64,000 bases of DNA from Chitinophaga rhizosphaerae (GTDB lineage: Bacteria > Bacteroidota > Bacteroidia > Chitinophagales > Chitinophagaceae). The translations under genes were made by a program, and so were the position numbers. Where the stretch lies: NCBI RefSeq assembly GCF_003958645.1, contig NZ_RXLO01000005.1, positions 1 to 64,000 on the forward strand, read 5' to 3'. The stretch's first letter is position 1. The number at the start of each line of letters is the position of its first letter. Below the pieces are notes generated by a model. The model was not told the DNA's origin. It worked only from the letters and a program-made list of their open reading frames with translations, and did no database searches. This document shows, piece by piece, positions 42,095 through 51,032 of the stretch.

Positions 42095-43013
42095 TATCCG
42101 CATCCTGAGCTGGCACCCGGATTACCAGCCGCATTTCGAAAGGCTGAACAAGGCCTGGATCAGCAAGTTCTTCCGGCTCGAACCGGTAGATATCGCCGTG
42201 CTGGAACATCCGCACGAACATATCATCGCCCCGGGCGGCGACATCATCTTCGTATCCATCGGCAACCAGGTGGTAGGCACGGTGGCTTACCGGCTGAAGT
42301 CGGACGATACGGTGGAAATGACCAAAATGGCGGTGGACGAAAGCTTCCAGGGCCGCAAGCTCGGCTGGGCGCTGGGCAAGGCCATCATCGAAAGAGCCGC
42401 GGAAAAGGGCTTCACGAAGATGGTATTGTACTCCAGCCGGCGGCTCACACCGGCCATCACCATGTACCATAAACTGGGGTTCGAAGAAGTGGAAGTGGAG
42501 AACGGGGTATATGAAAGGTGCGACATCAAGATGGAAATTTCCCTCCGGGAACCGCCGCTGGCGGCACTGTCGAGGGCGTTGCAGGAAGAAGTGCTGCGGA
42601 CGGAGCTCCGGCTGCTGCAGTTTACCGATGAGGAAGCGTCTGCCCGTCCTTCCCCCGAAAAATGGAGCAAAAAGGAAATCCTCGGCCATCTCACCGATTC
42701 GGCCCTCAACAATTACCCGCGTTTCATCCGCGCGCAGCAAACCGCTTTGCTGGAATCGCCCGGATACGACCCCGATTTCTGGGTGGAAGCGCGGCAATAT
42801 ATGCGGGAAGACTGGCGCGAGCTGGTGCAGATCTGGAAAAGCGTCAACCTCCACATCGTTCGCCTGCTGCCGCTTATTCCGGCCGAAGCGTTGGGGAATG
42901 TGCTCGTGATCGGCCAGAACCCGCCGGCTACGCTCGAATTCTGGGCCAACGATTATCTTCGTCACTTACAACATCACCTCCATCAAATATTCCCCGTACA
43001 TGCAAATTATTAA
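42078..43013 (+). CDS. GNAT acetyltransferase fused to a DinB-like domain
   Basis: A 311-residue two-domain protein. Residues 1-155 are a GNAT domain (EMTKMAVDESFQGRKLGWAL, MVLYSSRRLTPAITMYHKLG, FEEVEVENGVYERCDIKMEI). Residues 165-311 are a DinB-like four-helix bundle with the characteristic PSPEKWSKKEILGHLTDSAL and the closing FWANDYLRHLQHHLHQIF. Fusion of the two is uncommon; each domain is more often a single protein. The partners suggest modification of a thiol or amine compound. The gene overlaps its neighbours on both sides, indicating translational coupling. Confidence 0.85.
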   Translation: MNAANDIRILSWHPDYQPHFERLNKAWISKFFRLEPVDIAVLEHPHEHIIAPGGDIIFVSIGNQVVGTVAYRLKSDDTVEMTKMAVDESFQGRKLGWALGKAIIERAAEKGFTKMVLYSSRRLTPAITMYHKLGFEEVEVENGVYERCDIKMEISLREPPLAALSRALQEEVLRTELRLLQFTDEEASARPSPEKWSKKEILGHLTDSALNNYPRFIRAQQTALLESPGYDPDFWVEARQYMREDWRELVQIWKSVNLHIVRLLPLIPAEALGNVLVIGQNPPATLEFWANDYLRHLQHHLHQIFPVHANY

Positions 43014-43440
43014 TGCCACGGCAGACCGGCTGGACGCCCTCGCCGAACTATTCGACGCCTATCGCCAGCACTACGAACAGGCGCCCGACGTGCCCGGCGC
43101 CCGGGAGTTCCTTTCCGAGCGCCTGGAGCGGAACGACAGTGTTATTTACCTCGCCGAAGACAGTGGCGAAGTGCTCGGGTTTACCCAATTATACCCCGTT
43201 TTTTCATCGATCGGTATGAAGCGGGCCTGGATACTGAACGATCTGTTCGTGAAACCGGACGCCCGTCAGAAGGGCGCGGCGCGGGCATTGCTCGCCAAAG
43301 CCCGGGAGCTGGGGCAGGAGTCGGGCAGCCGGTACCTTATGCTGCAGACGCATTTTTCCAACAAGCCCGCCCGTGCGCTTTATGAAAGCACCGGCTGGAA
43401 GCTGGATGAAGAATTTGGTTATTACTACCTCTCCATATAG
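43000..43440 (+). CDS. GNAT family N-acetyltransferase
   Basis: A 146-residue single-domain GNAT. AWILNDLFVKPDARQKGAAR contains the acetyl-CoA loop (RQKGAA), and LQTHFSNKPARALYESTGWK matches the C-terminal 'A..lYe..GF' motif. The start overlaps the previous gene by 14 bp. Substrate unknown. A terminator follows at 43473. Confidence 0.87.
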   Translation: MQIINATADRLDALAELFDAYRQHYEQAPDVPGAREFLSERLERNDSVIYLAEDSGEVLGFTQLYPVFSSIGMKRAWILNDLFVKPDARQKGAARALLAKARELGQESGSRYLMLQTHFSNKPARALYESTGWKLDEEFGYYYLSI

Positions 43441-43472
43441 ACAGCAATACAGTTACAAGAAGCTATGTACGA

Positions 43473-43495
43473 AGCGGGCGTCGGCCCGCTTTTTT
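43473..43495 (+). terminator. Terminator of the EamA/GNAT operon
   Basis: AGCGGGC-GTCG-GCCCGCT followed by TTTTT, with further Ts after. Confidence 0.85.
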
Positions 43496-43526
43496 CGTTT
43501 CGGGGCGAATTGCGTTTATTTGCCGG

Positions 43527-44084
43527 ATGGAACAGCATCAAAACCCCTGGCGCTTCGAGTCTGCCAGTATTCCTTACGAAAACCCCTGGATCAGGGTTAC
43601 GGAGCGCCGCGGCGTGAACCCGGCCGGCAACCCGGGCATATACGGGATCGTGCATTTCAAGAACGTGGCCATTGGCGTGGTGGCGATGGACGGGGAGCAG
43701 CATATCTGGATGGTGGGGCAGTACCGCGTGCCGCTGGAGGCCTGGAGTTGGGAAATCCCCGAAGGCGGCGGTGCGCACGGCGTTGATCCCCTGGTTTCGG
43801 CGCAAAGGGAGCTGCTGGAGGAAACCGGGCTCAGGGCGAAACATTGGCGCCCGATCGTCCGCATGCACCTTTCCAATTCCGTCACCGACGAGGCCGGGAT
43901 CGTGTTCCTGGCGCAGGGGCTGGAGATGGGAGAGGCGGAGCCGGAGGAAACGGAGCAACTGGCCGTTCGCCGTATTCCCTTCGCGGAAGCGTACCAGATG
44001 GTGAAGGATTTCGGGATCACGGATTCCCTTTCCGTGGCCGCGATCCAAAAGATAAGGCTCATGATGCTGGAAGGGGAGCTTTGA
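43527..44084 (+). CDS. Nudix hydrolase, ADP-ribose pyrophosphatase-like
   Basis: A 185-residue Nudix enzyme. Fold features are VGQYRVPLEAWSWEIPEGG followed by the Nudix box GAHGVDPLVSAQRELLEETG. The REL-x-EE-x-G core is intact, but the usual Glu five residues after the first Gly reads Val (GVD instead of GED). It resembles NUDT5/ADP-ribose pyrophosphatases that hydrolyse ADP-sugars to AMP and a sugar phosphate. It stands alone between terminator 43473 and rlmB. Confidence 0.85.
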   Translation: MEQHQNPWRFESASIPYENPWIRVTERRGVNPAGNPGIYGIVHFKNVAIGVVAMDGEQHIWMVGQYRVPLEAWSWEIPEGGGAHGVDPLVSAQRELLEETGLRAKHWRPIVRMHLSNSVTDEAGIVFLAQGLEMGEAEPEETEQLAVRRIPFAEAYQMVKDFGITDSLSVAAIQKIRLMMLEGEL

Positions 44085-44090
44085 ATCCCG

Positions 44091-44098
44091 TATCTTTG
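44091..44098 (+). promoter_or_regulatory. -7 promoter box before rlmB
   Basis: TATCTTTG is a perfect TAnnTTTG match ending 5 bp before the rlmB ATG at 44104, implying a nearly leaderless mRNA. Confidence 0.4.
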
Positions 44099-44103
44099 CG
44101 CCG

Positions 44104-44877
44104 ATGAACCACCGTTTCAAACCACAGGCTCCCAAGCCCAAACAGTCTTCCCTCATCATCGGCCGCCAGCCCCTGCTGGAGGCCATGAAGAACGGAAAGG
44201 CCATCGAGCGCATCTATATGCTCAAAACCGCCTCCGGCGATATCATACCGCAAATCCGCAACCAGGCCACCGAACTGCGTATCCCCATCAACTACGTGCC
44301 GGTGGAAAAACTCAATAGCCTCACCCAGGCCAACCACCAGGGCGTAGTGGCCCTGGCGGCTTCCGTCGCCTATCTCGACCTGCAGGATGTGATCTCCCAC
44401 ACGGTCGAAAAGGGCGAAACGCCCCTTTTCCTCATCCTCGACGGCATCACCGACGTCCGCAATATCGGCGCCATCGCCCGGAGCGCCGTCTGCTGCGGGG
44501 CGCAGGCCATCATCATCCCCGACCGGGGCATCGCCGCGCTGAACGAGGAAGCCCTCAAATCTTCCGCCGGCGCGCTCGAGCGGATCTCCATCTGCCGGGT
44601 GAACAGCCTGCTGAAGGCCATCGACGAGCTGCACCTCAACGGCATCAAAGTGGTGGCCAGCGAAATGGAGTCGAAACAGCGGCTGCAGGACCTGCCCTGG
44701 CGCGAGCCGGTGGCGGTGATCATGGGTTCCGAAGACAAGGGCGTGTACCCGGCGCTGTTGAAGGCGGCCGACGAGCAGTTCCACATCCCCATGCAGCATA
44801 ATTTCGAATCGTTTAACGTGTCCGTCGCCGCGGGGATCATCCTCTACGAAGCCATGAAACAGCGGTTGGAAGCCTGA
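44104..44877 (+). CDS. rlmB: 23S rRNA 2'-O-methyltransferase RlmB (TrmH family)
   Basis: A 257-residue SPOUT methyltransferase that methylates the 2'-OH of a guanosine in 23S rRNA (G2251 in E. coli). N-terminal substrate-binding segment: LIIGRQPLLEAMKNGKAIER. The SPOUT knot motifs are FLILDGITDVRNIGAIARSA, IIIPDRGIAAL and VAVIMGSEDKGV, with the C-terminal FNVSVAAGIILYEAM. Length and order match RlmB. A promoter box lies just before the ATG. Confidence 0.93.
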   Translation: MNHRFKPQAPKPKQSSLIIGRQPLLEAMKNGKAIERIYMLKTASGDIIPQIRNQATELRIPINYVPVEKLNSLTQANHQGVVALAASVAYLDLQDVISHTVEKGETPLFLILDGITDVRNIGAIARSAVCCGAQAIIIPDRGIAALNEEALKSSAGALERISICRVNSLLKAIDELHLNGIKVVASEMESKQRLQDLPWREPVAVIMGSEDKGVYPALLKAADEQFHIPMQHNFESFNVSVAAGIILYEAMKQRLEA

Positions 44878-44909
44878 TGCCGGAACGGGGGAATTCGTTA
44901 TTTTAGCGT

Positions 44910-45755
44910 ATGCTGAAAATCATCGAATGCCCGCGAGACGCCATGCAGGGCTGGCCGCGCCAGATCCCCGCCCAGGAAAAGACCGTCTACCTCAACGCCT
45001 TGCTGCGCGTCGGTTTCGATACCCTCGACTTCGGCAGCTTCGTGTCTCCCAAAGCCATTCCCCAAATGGCGGATACGGCGGAGGTGCTGGCGGGGCTGGA
45101 CGATTCGGCCACGAAGCTGCTGGCGATCGTGGCGAACGTCCGCGGGGCGGAAGATGCGGTGGGGCATGAGCGGATCCATTACCTGGGGTTCCCTTTTTCC
45201 ATCTCTGAAACCTTTCAGCTGCGCAATGCGAACAAAACCATTCCCGAATCGCTGGAACAGGTGCAAACCATCCAGGAGCTCTGCATCAAGAACGGGAAGC
45301 AGCTGGTGATCTATATTTCGATGGGCTTCGGTAATCCGTATGGCGATCCTTACAGTCCTGATGTGGCGCTGGAATGGGCAGACCGTTTCGCCGCCATGCA
45401 TATCCCCATTATTTCCCTGGCCGATACGGTAGGCGTGGCGCGGCCGGAAGGCATCGCGGCGCTGTTCTCGAAGCTGGTGCCGGCTTATCCGGAGGTGGAG
45501 TTCGGGGCGCATTTCCATTCCACGCCGCAGGCCTGGGAGGAGAAGATCGCGGCGGCCTGGGATAACGGGTGCCGGCGGTTCGACAGTGCCATCCGCGGTA
45601 TTGGCGGATGCCCCATGGCGCAGGACGATCTGGTGGGGAACATTGCTACGGAGAACCTGCTGGGTTTTTGTGCGTCCCGCGGGATCGCTGCCGGGCTGAA
45701 TGCAAAGGCGTTTGCGGAAGCGATGGTGGCGGCAGACGGGGTATTCGGCCATTAG
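44910..45755 (+). CDS. Hydroxymethylglutaryl-CoA lyase
   Basis: A 281-residue TIM-barrel lyase that splits HMG-CoA to acetyl-CoA and acetoacetate, as in leucine breakdown. IIECPRDAMQGWPRQIPA is the first strand with the metal-binding and catalytic Arg/Asp, VEFGAHFHSTPQAW contains the HxH metal ligands, and IRGIGGCPMAQDDLVGN is the family signature with catalytic Cys. It precedes the GSCFA gene by 25 bp. No other leucine-degradation gene is nearby. A homologous lyase such as 4-hydroxy-2-oxovalerate aldolase is less likely. Confidence 0.9.
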   Translation: MLKIIECPRDAMQGWPRQIPAQEKTVYLNALLRVGFDTLDFGSFVSPKAIPQMADTAEVLAGLDDSATKLLAIVANVRGAEDAVGHERIHYLGFPFSISETFQLRNANKTIPESLEQVQTIQELCIKNGKQLVIYISMGFGNPYGDPYSPDVALEWADRFAAMHIPIISLADTVGVARPEGIAALFSKLVPAYPEVEFGAHFHSTPQAWEEKIAAAWDNGCRRFDSAIRGIGGCPMAQDDLVGNIATENLLGFCASRGIAAGLNAKAFAEAMVAADGVFGH

Positions 45756-45780
45756 CCCGATTTTTTGATATTTTTGCAGC

Positions 45781-46755
45781 ATGAATTTTCGCCTCACTTT
45801 CCCGGTGGAGCCGCTGGGGCCTTCCATACAACATTCCGACAAAGTGCTGCTGTCGGGTTCCTGTTTCGCAGAAGAGATCGGTTCGCGGCTGGAGCAGCAC
45901 CGGTTTGATGTACTGCTGAATCCTAACGGCATACTTTTTAACCCGCTGAGCATTGCCCGGAGCATGACCGCTTACCTGGACGATAAGCGCTATACGGCCG
46001 ACGAACTGTTTTTACATGAAGATATCTGGCATAGCTGGGACCATCATTCCCGTTTCTCCGGTACCGACCGCAACGCGGTGTTGCAGCGGATCAACGATTC
46101 GCAGGCGGCTGCCGCGGCGCGTTTGAAGGAGGCAGACTGGCTGGTGATCACGCTGGGTACGGCGCATGCCTGGTACCTTAAGGAAGATGGCCGCCTGGTG
46201 GGGAATTGCCATAAAGTGCCCGATGCGTCGTTTACGAAAAAACTGGTGCCGCTGGAAGAGATCATTTCAGCGCTGGACAACATGATGCACCGGCTGTTTT
46301 TCGTGAACCGCAAGGTGAATATCCTGTTTACGGTGAGCCCTGTGCGTTATGTGCGCGACGGGGTGGTGGAGAATAATCTGAGCAAGGCGGTGTTGTTGCA
46401 GGCGGTACATCATCTGGTGAACAAATTCGACCGGTTGTTTTATTTCCCGGCATATGAACTGGTGCTCGATGATCTGCGGGATTACCGGTTCTTCAGGGAA
46501 GATATGGTGCATCCGAACGAGCAGGCGTTGCAGTATGTGTGGGCGCATTTTTTGAAGGCGTGCGTGCAGCCTTCGTCGCAGGAAACGGCGCGGCAGGTGG
46601 CGGAGTTGCTGCGGGCTAAAGGTCACAAACCTTTCAATCCTGAAAGTCCTGCCCACAAACAGTTTATGCAGGCGATGGCGAAGAAGGCGCGTGCGTTGCA
46701 GGAGCAACATCCGTCTTTACAATTCAATGATCTGATTACATTTTTCGAGCAGTAA
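45781..46755 (+). CDS. GSCFA-domain protein
   Basis: A 324-residue protein with the GSCFA family signature near its start: VLLSGSCFAEEIGSRLEQHR followed by NPNGILFNPLSIARSM. Later motifs HSWDHHSRFSG and LGTAHAWYLKEDGR fit an SGNH/GDSL-like fold of unknown substrate; the Ser of GSCFA is the probable nucleophile and RFFREDMVHPNEQ includes the catalytic His. A TATTTTTG box ends 4 bp before the ATG, so the mRNA is probably leaderless. Function of this family is unknown. Confidence 0.88.
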   Translation: MNFRLTFPVEPLGPSIQHSDKVLLSGSCFAEEIGSRLEQHRFDVLLNPNGILFNPLSIARSMTAYLDDKRYTADELFLHEDIWHSWDHHSRFSGTDRNAVLQRINDSQAAAAARLKEADWLVITLGTAHAWYLKEDGRLVGNCHKVPDASFTKKLVPLEEIISALDNMMHRLFFVNRKVNILFTVSPVRYVRDGVVENNLSKAVLLQAVHHLVNKFDRLFYFPAYELVLDDLRDYRFFREDMVHPNEQALQYVWAHFLKACVQPSSQETARQVAELLRAKGHKPFNPESPAHKQFMQAMAKKARALQEQHPSLQFNDLITFFEQ

Positions 46756-46774
46756 TAATCGTACAAAATAGTTT

Positions 46775-46809
46775 GACGAAGCCGCCTTTTAAGGGCGGCT
46801 TCGTCGTTT
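46775..46809 (+). terminator. Terminator of the GSCFA gene
   Basis: GACGAAGCCGCC and GGCGGCTTCGTC form a perfect 12-bp stem, followed by GTTT. Confidence 0.75.
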
Positions 46810-46922
46810 ATCACCGTAATTCTCCGTATTTCGGAGATATTCGCTTCTGAAACTGATATGTATATTTTGGCCGTGAAAATTGGGCCTTCTAACTTCATCA
46901 TAAGGTTGCGTCCCTCAATGAG

Positions 46923-46956
46923 AACAGTCTGCAGGATCGCTATCCTGCAGACTGTT
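46923..46956. repeat. Perfect 15-bp hairpin without U tract
   Basis: AACAGTCTGCAGGAT pairs perfectly with ATCCTGCAGACTGTT around a CGCT tetraloop, 28 bp past the stop of the minus-strand transporter. Neither strand has a T run after it. It may act as a bidirectional stop or an mRNA 3' stabiliser. Confidence 0.6.
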
Positions 46957-46983
46957 GTAGTATCTTATTGAAATTACCGTTTT

Positions 46984-48480
46984 CTACACTTCCGCTTCTT
47001 CCTCAAAACCGTCCGCGGTTTTCCTTTCCTTGATAAATACCATGCCGATCACCATACAGATCACCGCGATGGCAACCGGGTAAATGAGCCCTGCCAAATG
47101 GTTATTGTATTTCTGTACCAACAGGGTTGCGATGGCCGGGAGCATGCCGCCGAATACGCCATTGCCGATGTGATACGGCAGCGACATGGACGTGTAGCGG
47201 ATGCGCGTGGGGAAGAGCTCCACCAGGAAAGCGGCGATGGGGCCATAAACCATGGTTACGAACACGACCTGAACGAATACGAGGAAAATGATCCAGATGG
47301 TTTGTCCCTGGCCGAGTTTCACTTCTTTTACCGCGGCTTTTTTGTCGGGGCTGGTGATTTCGGTGACGAGGGTGCCATCGGTAAACTCGCGGGTTTTGCG
47401 GGTGGTTTCGACGAGGTTGCCGTCATGCGGCGCGAGGGTGCTTTCGATGCGGTAACGTTCCACGATCTCCTGTTTGCGGGACAGGTCTACAGTGGTATCC
47501 ATGGCATGATAGATGGGGAAATAACTGATGGCGGCGATCAGCATGCCCACCATCATGATCTTCTTTCGACCGATCTTGTCTGACAGGTGTCCGAAAAGGA
47601 TGAACAGGGGCGTGCCGAAAAGGAGCGCCGTGGCGATGATGATGTTGGACTGTATGAACTCGATCTTCATGGTGTTTTGCAGGAAGGAGAGGGCATAGAA
47701 CTGTCCGGTATACCATACAACACCCTGGCCCATAGTGGCGCCGAAGAGGGCGAGGAGCACGAGTTTCAGGTTTTCCTTCTTGCCGAAGCTTTCTTTCAGC
47801 GGGTTGGTGGAAGTTTTGCCCTCGGCTTTCAGCTTGGAGAACAGGGGGGATTCGTGTAGCCGGATACGGATATAATAGCTCATGAGCACCAGGAAGATGC
47901 TCAGCCAGAAGGGTATGCGCCAGCCCCAGTCGTTGAACGATTCCGGGGTCATGAGGAGCCTTGTGGCGAGGATTACGCCCAGGGAAACGAAAAGCCCGAG
48001 GGTGGCCGTGGTCTGGATGAAGCTGGTAAAATATCCGCGCCGGTTAATGGGGGAATGTTCCGCCACATAGGTGGCCGCGCCGCCGTATTCACCGCCCAGT
48101 GCCAGGCCCTGGGCCAGCCGGAGGATGAGGACCAGGACAGGGGCGAAAACGCCGATGGTGGCATAACTGGGGATCAGGCCGATGGCGAAGGTGCTGCCGC
48201 CCATAATGAGAAGCGTAAGGAGGAAGGTGTATTTACGGCCTACCATATCGCCCAGCCGGCCGAATACGATGGCGCCGAAAGGCCGCACCACGAAGCCGAT
48301 GGCGAAAGTGGCGAGGGTGGCGATATAGGCAAGGGTAGGATTGGTGTCCGGGAAGAATTTTTCTGCCAGGATGAGGGATAGGCTACCGAAAATGTAAAAG
48401 TCGTACCATTCGATAAGGGTTCCCGCGGAGGAAGCGAATATTACCTGCCAGATATTCTGCTTCGGGTTGGATACATTCAT
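46984..48480 (-). CDS. MHS-family MFS transporter with loop insertion
   Basis: A 498-residue transporter with 12 predicted helices. Motifs of the metabolite:H+ symporter group are WYDFYIFGSLSLILAEKFFP, VRPFGAIVFGRLGDMVGRKY and LALGGEYGGAATYVAEH; the second-half A-like motif is GHLSDKIGRKKIMM. About 65 charged residues (320-385, for example RKQEIVERYRIESTLAPHDG and TEITSPDKKAAVKEVKLG) sit between two helices, absent from E. coli ProP or KgtP as I recall them. Probable substrate is a carboxylate, betaine or related osmolyte, but this cannot be proven by reading. Transcribed alone. Confidence 0.88.
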   Translation of the reverse strand: MNVSNPKQNIWQVIFASSAGTLIEWYDFYIFGSLSLILAEKFFPDTNPTLAYIATLATFAIGFVVRPFGAIVFGRLGDMVGRKYTFLLTLLIMGGSTFAIGLIPSYATIGVFAPVLVLILRLAQGLALGGEYGGAATYVAEHSPINRRGYFTSFIQTTATLGLFVSLGVILATRLLMTPESFNDWGWRIPFWLSIFLVLMSYYIRIRLHESPLFSKLKAEGKTSTNPLKESFGKKENLKLVLLALFGATMGQGVVWYTGQFYALSFLQNTMKIEFIQSNIIIATALLFGTPLFILFGHLSDKIGRKKIMMVGMLIAAISYFPIYHAMDTTVDLSRKQEIVERYRIESTLAPHDGNLVETTRKTREFTDGTLVTEITSPDKKAAVKEVKLGQGQTIWIIFLVFVQVVFVTMVYGPIAAFLVELFPTRIRYTSMSLPYHIGNGVFGGMLPAIATLLVQKYNNHLAGLIYPVAIAVICMVIGMVFIKERKTADGFEEEAEV

Positions 48481-48592
48481 AAAGTGAAATTGTTATCCGG
48501 AAAAGATAAAAAATAAGCTGAATGTTTCCAACCTTCGGGAGGTTTGCATTGTTTTTACCGTTAACTTTAAGAAACTACCTCGGAAATACCTC

Positions 48593-50815
48593 ATGCTGCG
48601 GACGCTCGTTTTTTTACTGATAATTGTGGGACTATACCCTATTGAACTTTCGGCCCAGCGGCCCAAGGTCGGTCTCACCCTGAGCGGCGGCGGCGCCAAA
48701 GGACTGGCGCACATCGGGATCCTCCAGGCGATCGACAGTGCCGGGCTCCGCGTGGATTACCTCACCGGAACGAGCATGGGCAGTATCGTCGGTTCCCTTT
48801 ACGCCATCGGTTATTCGGGCGATTCCATCGAGGTGATGGCCCGGCGGCTCGACTGGAGCGGGCTTTTCTCCAACCAGCCCGTTATGTCCGATATCAGCTA
48901 CGAAGAAAGGAACGAATATAACCGGTATATGATCGAGATCCCGTTCGAGTACGGGAAACCCAAACTCAATTCGGGTGTGATTTCCGGCGAACAGCTGTGG
49001 CTGGAACTGGCGAAAATGTGCTGGCCGGTCCGCGATGTGAAGGATTTCACGAAGTTCAATATCCCCTTCAAATGCATCGCTACCGATGTTGCTACCGGCG
49101 ACATCGTGACGCTCGACAAAGGTGAGATCGTTACTTCCATCCGCGCGAGCATGGCCATCCCATCCGTGTTCACAGCCGTGAAAATAGACGGACGGAAACT
49201 GGTTGACGGTGGTGTCGTCCGCAATTTCCCGACGGTGACCGCCCGCGAAATGGGGGCCGATATCATCATCGGGAGCAATGTAAGCGGGGGGCTGCGAACG
49301 GCCGACGAGCTGAATACTCCCATCGATATCCTTTACCAGCTGGGATTTTATAAAGACGCCGCCGATTTCGTGGAGGCGCGGAAACTGGCGGACGTATACA
49401 TCGAGCCCGACCTTAAAGGCTATTCCGCCGCGGGTTTCGGGAGTGTAGACTCCATTATCGAGATCGGCAAGCGGAAGGGCAGGGAATTGTACCCCGTTTT
49501 CAAGCGGATGGCCGATTCCCTGAACGGAATCCAGTTCCTGGCGGCGCCGCCGAAAATCCGTCTGCCCGTGGTGCCCGACATCGAGATCACGGCGATCTCC
49601 GTGAACGGGCTCGTACATTCCGACGAAAAGTTCTTCCGGGGAAGGCTGGGCCTCGAAGCAGGCGGCTGCTATTCGCCGGACATGATCCGCGAAGCGATCC
49701 TGAACGTATATGGAACGCGGTTCTACAAGCAGATCACTTATAATCTTCGTCCGTTGGGGTATGGCCGTAGCGAGCTGGACATACAGGTAGAAGAAAACCC
49801 GCTCACCTACGTCAAATTCGCCCTGCATTACAATACCTACACCAGTGTAAGTGCTATCGTGAACATCACACAGCGTAATTTCGTCGTGCCGAACAGCCGC
49901 GCCCTGGTATCGGCAGCCATCAGCGAAAACCCGCGCCTGCGCGCGGAGTTTTTCAAATACCTCGGCCGCAAGCGCAACGTGGGTTTCGGGCTGGGAGCGT
50001 ATTATGAAAACAACCCGCTGGGATATTACGTGGATTTCCGCAAAGAACTGGAATACCGCACCAAGTATGCCAATGTAAGCGGCTCCCTTCAATTCATGCT
50101 GAACAGGGTGATGGCTGTCGGGATCGGGTCTCGGTGGGAATATATGCGGGTGAAGCCCAAGCTGTCGCCAGTTGTTCAGATCGACGGCAATACCAATCAA
50201 CTGAATTCGTACATCTTTTTCGGCCTGAACACCCTGGATCGCCAGCAATACCCGACCCGGGGCGCCACCATCAATTTTGAAGCGGGCGCCGTGCATAGCC
50301 AGAACCCGGATATGTTCGTGAGCCTGAATGGGCATAATTTGCCGCTCGACAGTATTGGGTTTACATTTAACAACTATACCCGGCTTACTTTCAAGTCGAA
50401 CTATTACATTCCTTTCGGTCGGAAATCCTCACTGATGATGGGCGCCTACGCTGGTTTCAACTTCAATTATAACCAGCTCCTCATCAACGATTTCCGGATC
50501 GGCGGCGTCACCGATTTCAGCCGGGGCCAGATTCCGTTTGTGGGACTGTACGACGGGGAGATCAGCACCGCAAGCGTAGGGGCACTGCAACTGGGCTGGC
50601 AATACGAAGCCCTTCGCAATGTGTTCGCAATCCCGCGGGTATCCAGCGCAGTATACGACTTCATCGGCAACGTGGAATCCAAGTACCGGTATGTAACCGG
50701 CTATGGCCTTACGCTGGCTTACAGCACCAAGCTGGGGCCCATGGAAGCGACCCTCATGTACAGCGACCAGGCGCAGATTCTGAAGGCTTATGTGAATTTG
50801 GGGTTCCATTTTTAA
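48593..50815 (+). CDS. Patatin-like phospholipase with Omp85-type barrel (PlpD-like)
   Basis: A 740-residue outer-membrane protein. The signal peptide is followed by a patatin domain: oxyanion loop SGGGAKGLAHIGIL (31-44), nucleophile S61 in GTSMGS and the catalytic Asp in LVDGGVVRNFP (D205). Residues 330-400 form a POTRA-like linker (IEITAISVNGLVHSDEKFFR), and the C-terminal half is a 16-strand BamA/Omp85-like barrel ending in YVNLGFHF. This arrangement is called PlpD and exports or displays the lipase (type Vd secretion). Lipid specificity unknown. Preceded by the divergent transporter gene. Confidence 0.92.
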   Translation: MLRTLVFLLIIVGLYPIELSAQRPKVGLTLSGGGAKGLAHIGILQAIDSAGLRVDYLTGTSMGSIVGSLYAIGYSGDSIEVMARRLDWSGLFSNQPVMSDISYEERNEYNRYMIEIPFEYGKPKLNSGVISGEQLWLELAKMCWPVRDVKDFTKFNIPFKCIATDVATGDIVTLDKGEIVTSIRASMAIPSVFTAVKIDGRKLVDGGVVRNFPTVTAREMGADIIIGSNVSGGLRTADELNTPIDILYQLGFYKDAADFVEARKLADVYIEPDLKGYSAAGFGSVDSIIEIGKRKGRELYPVFKRMADSLNGIQFLAAPPKIRLPVVPDIEITAISVNGLVHSDEKFFRGRLGLEAGGCYSPDMIREAILNVYGTRFYKQITYNLRPLGYGRSELDIQVEENPLTYVKFALHYNTYTSVSAIVNITQRNFVVPNSRALVSAAISENPRLRAEFFKYLGRKRNVGFGLGAYYENNPLGYYVDFRKELEYRTKYANVSGSLQFMLNRVMAVGIGSRWEYMRVKPKLSPVVQIDGNTNQLNSYIFFGLNTLDRQQYPTRGATINFEAGAVHSQNPDMFVSLNGHNLPLDSIGFTFNNYTRLTFKSNYYIPFGRKSSLMMGAYAGFNFNYNQLLINDFRIGGVTDFSRGQIPFVGLYDGEISTASVGALQLGWQYEALRNVFAIPRVSSAVYDFIGNVESKYRYVTGYGLTLAYSTKLGPMEATLMYSDQAQILKAYVNLGFHF

Positions 50816-51032
50816 TGGGCAGATGAAAAGTTGCTGCAGCATAAAAAAATGATCACGACGGCAAAGCAGTTTTACTGAATGATGTCGATAATGCGTTTTT
50901 GCACGATATATTCAATGATTAGTTGATTTTGACATGGGGAATAGAATGGAAGTGTGAGATAGAAGTTGAATAATTATTTGAAAGAAATGTGGTTTTTTTA
51001 CTTGAATTAAATGCGCTGCAAGTTGAAAAAAC
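50816..51032. other. AT-rich intergenic stretch
   Basis: Markedly poorer in G and C than the flanking genes, with poly-A and poly-T runs. No open frame or hairpin stood out. Confidence 0.4.

Noticed and set aside
48632..50335. Minus-strand frame of 567 codons opposite the patatin gene
   Set aside because: Antisense shadow; catalytic motifs are on the plus strand.
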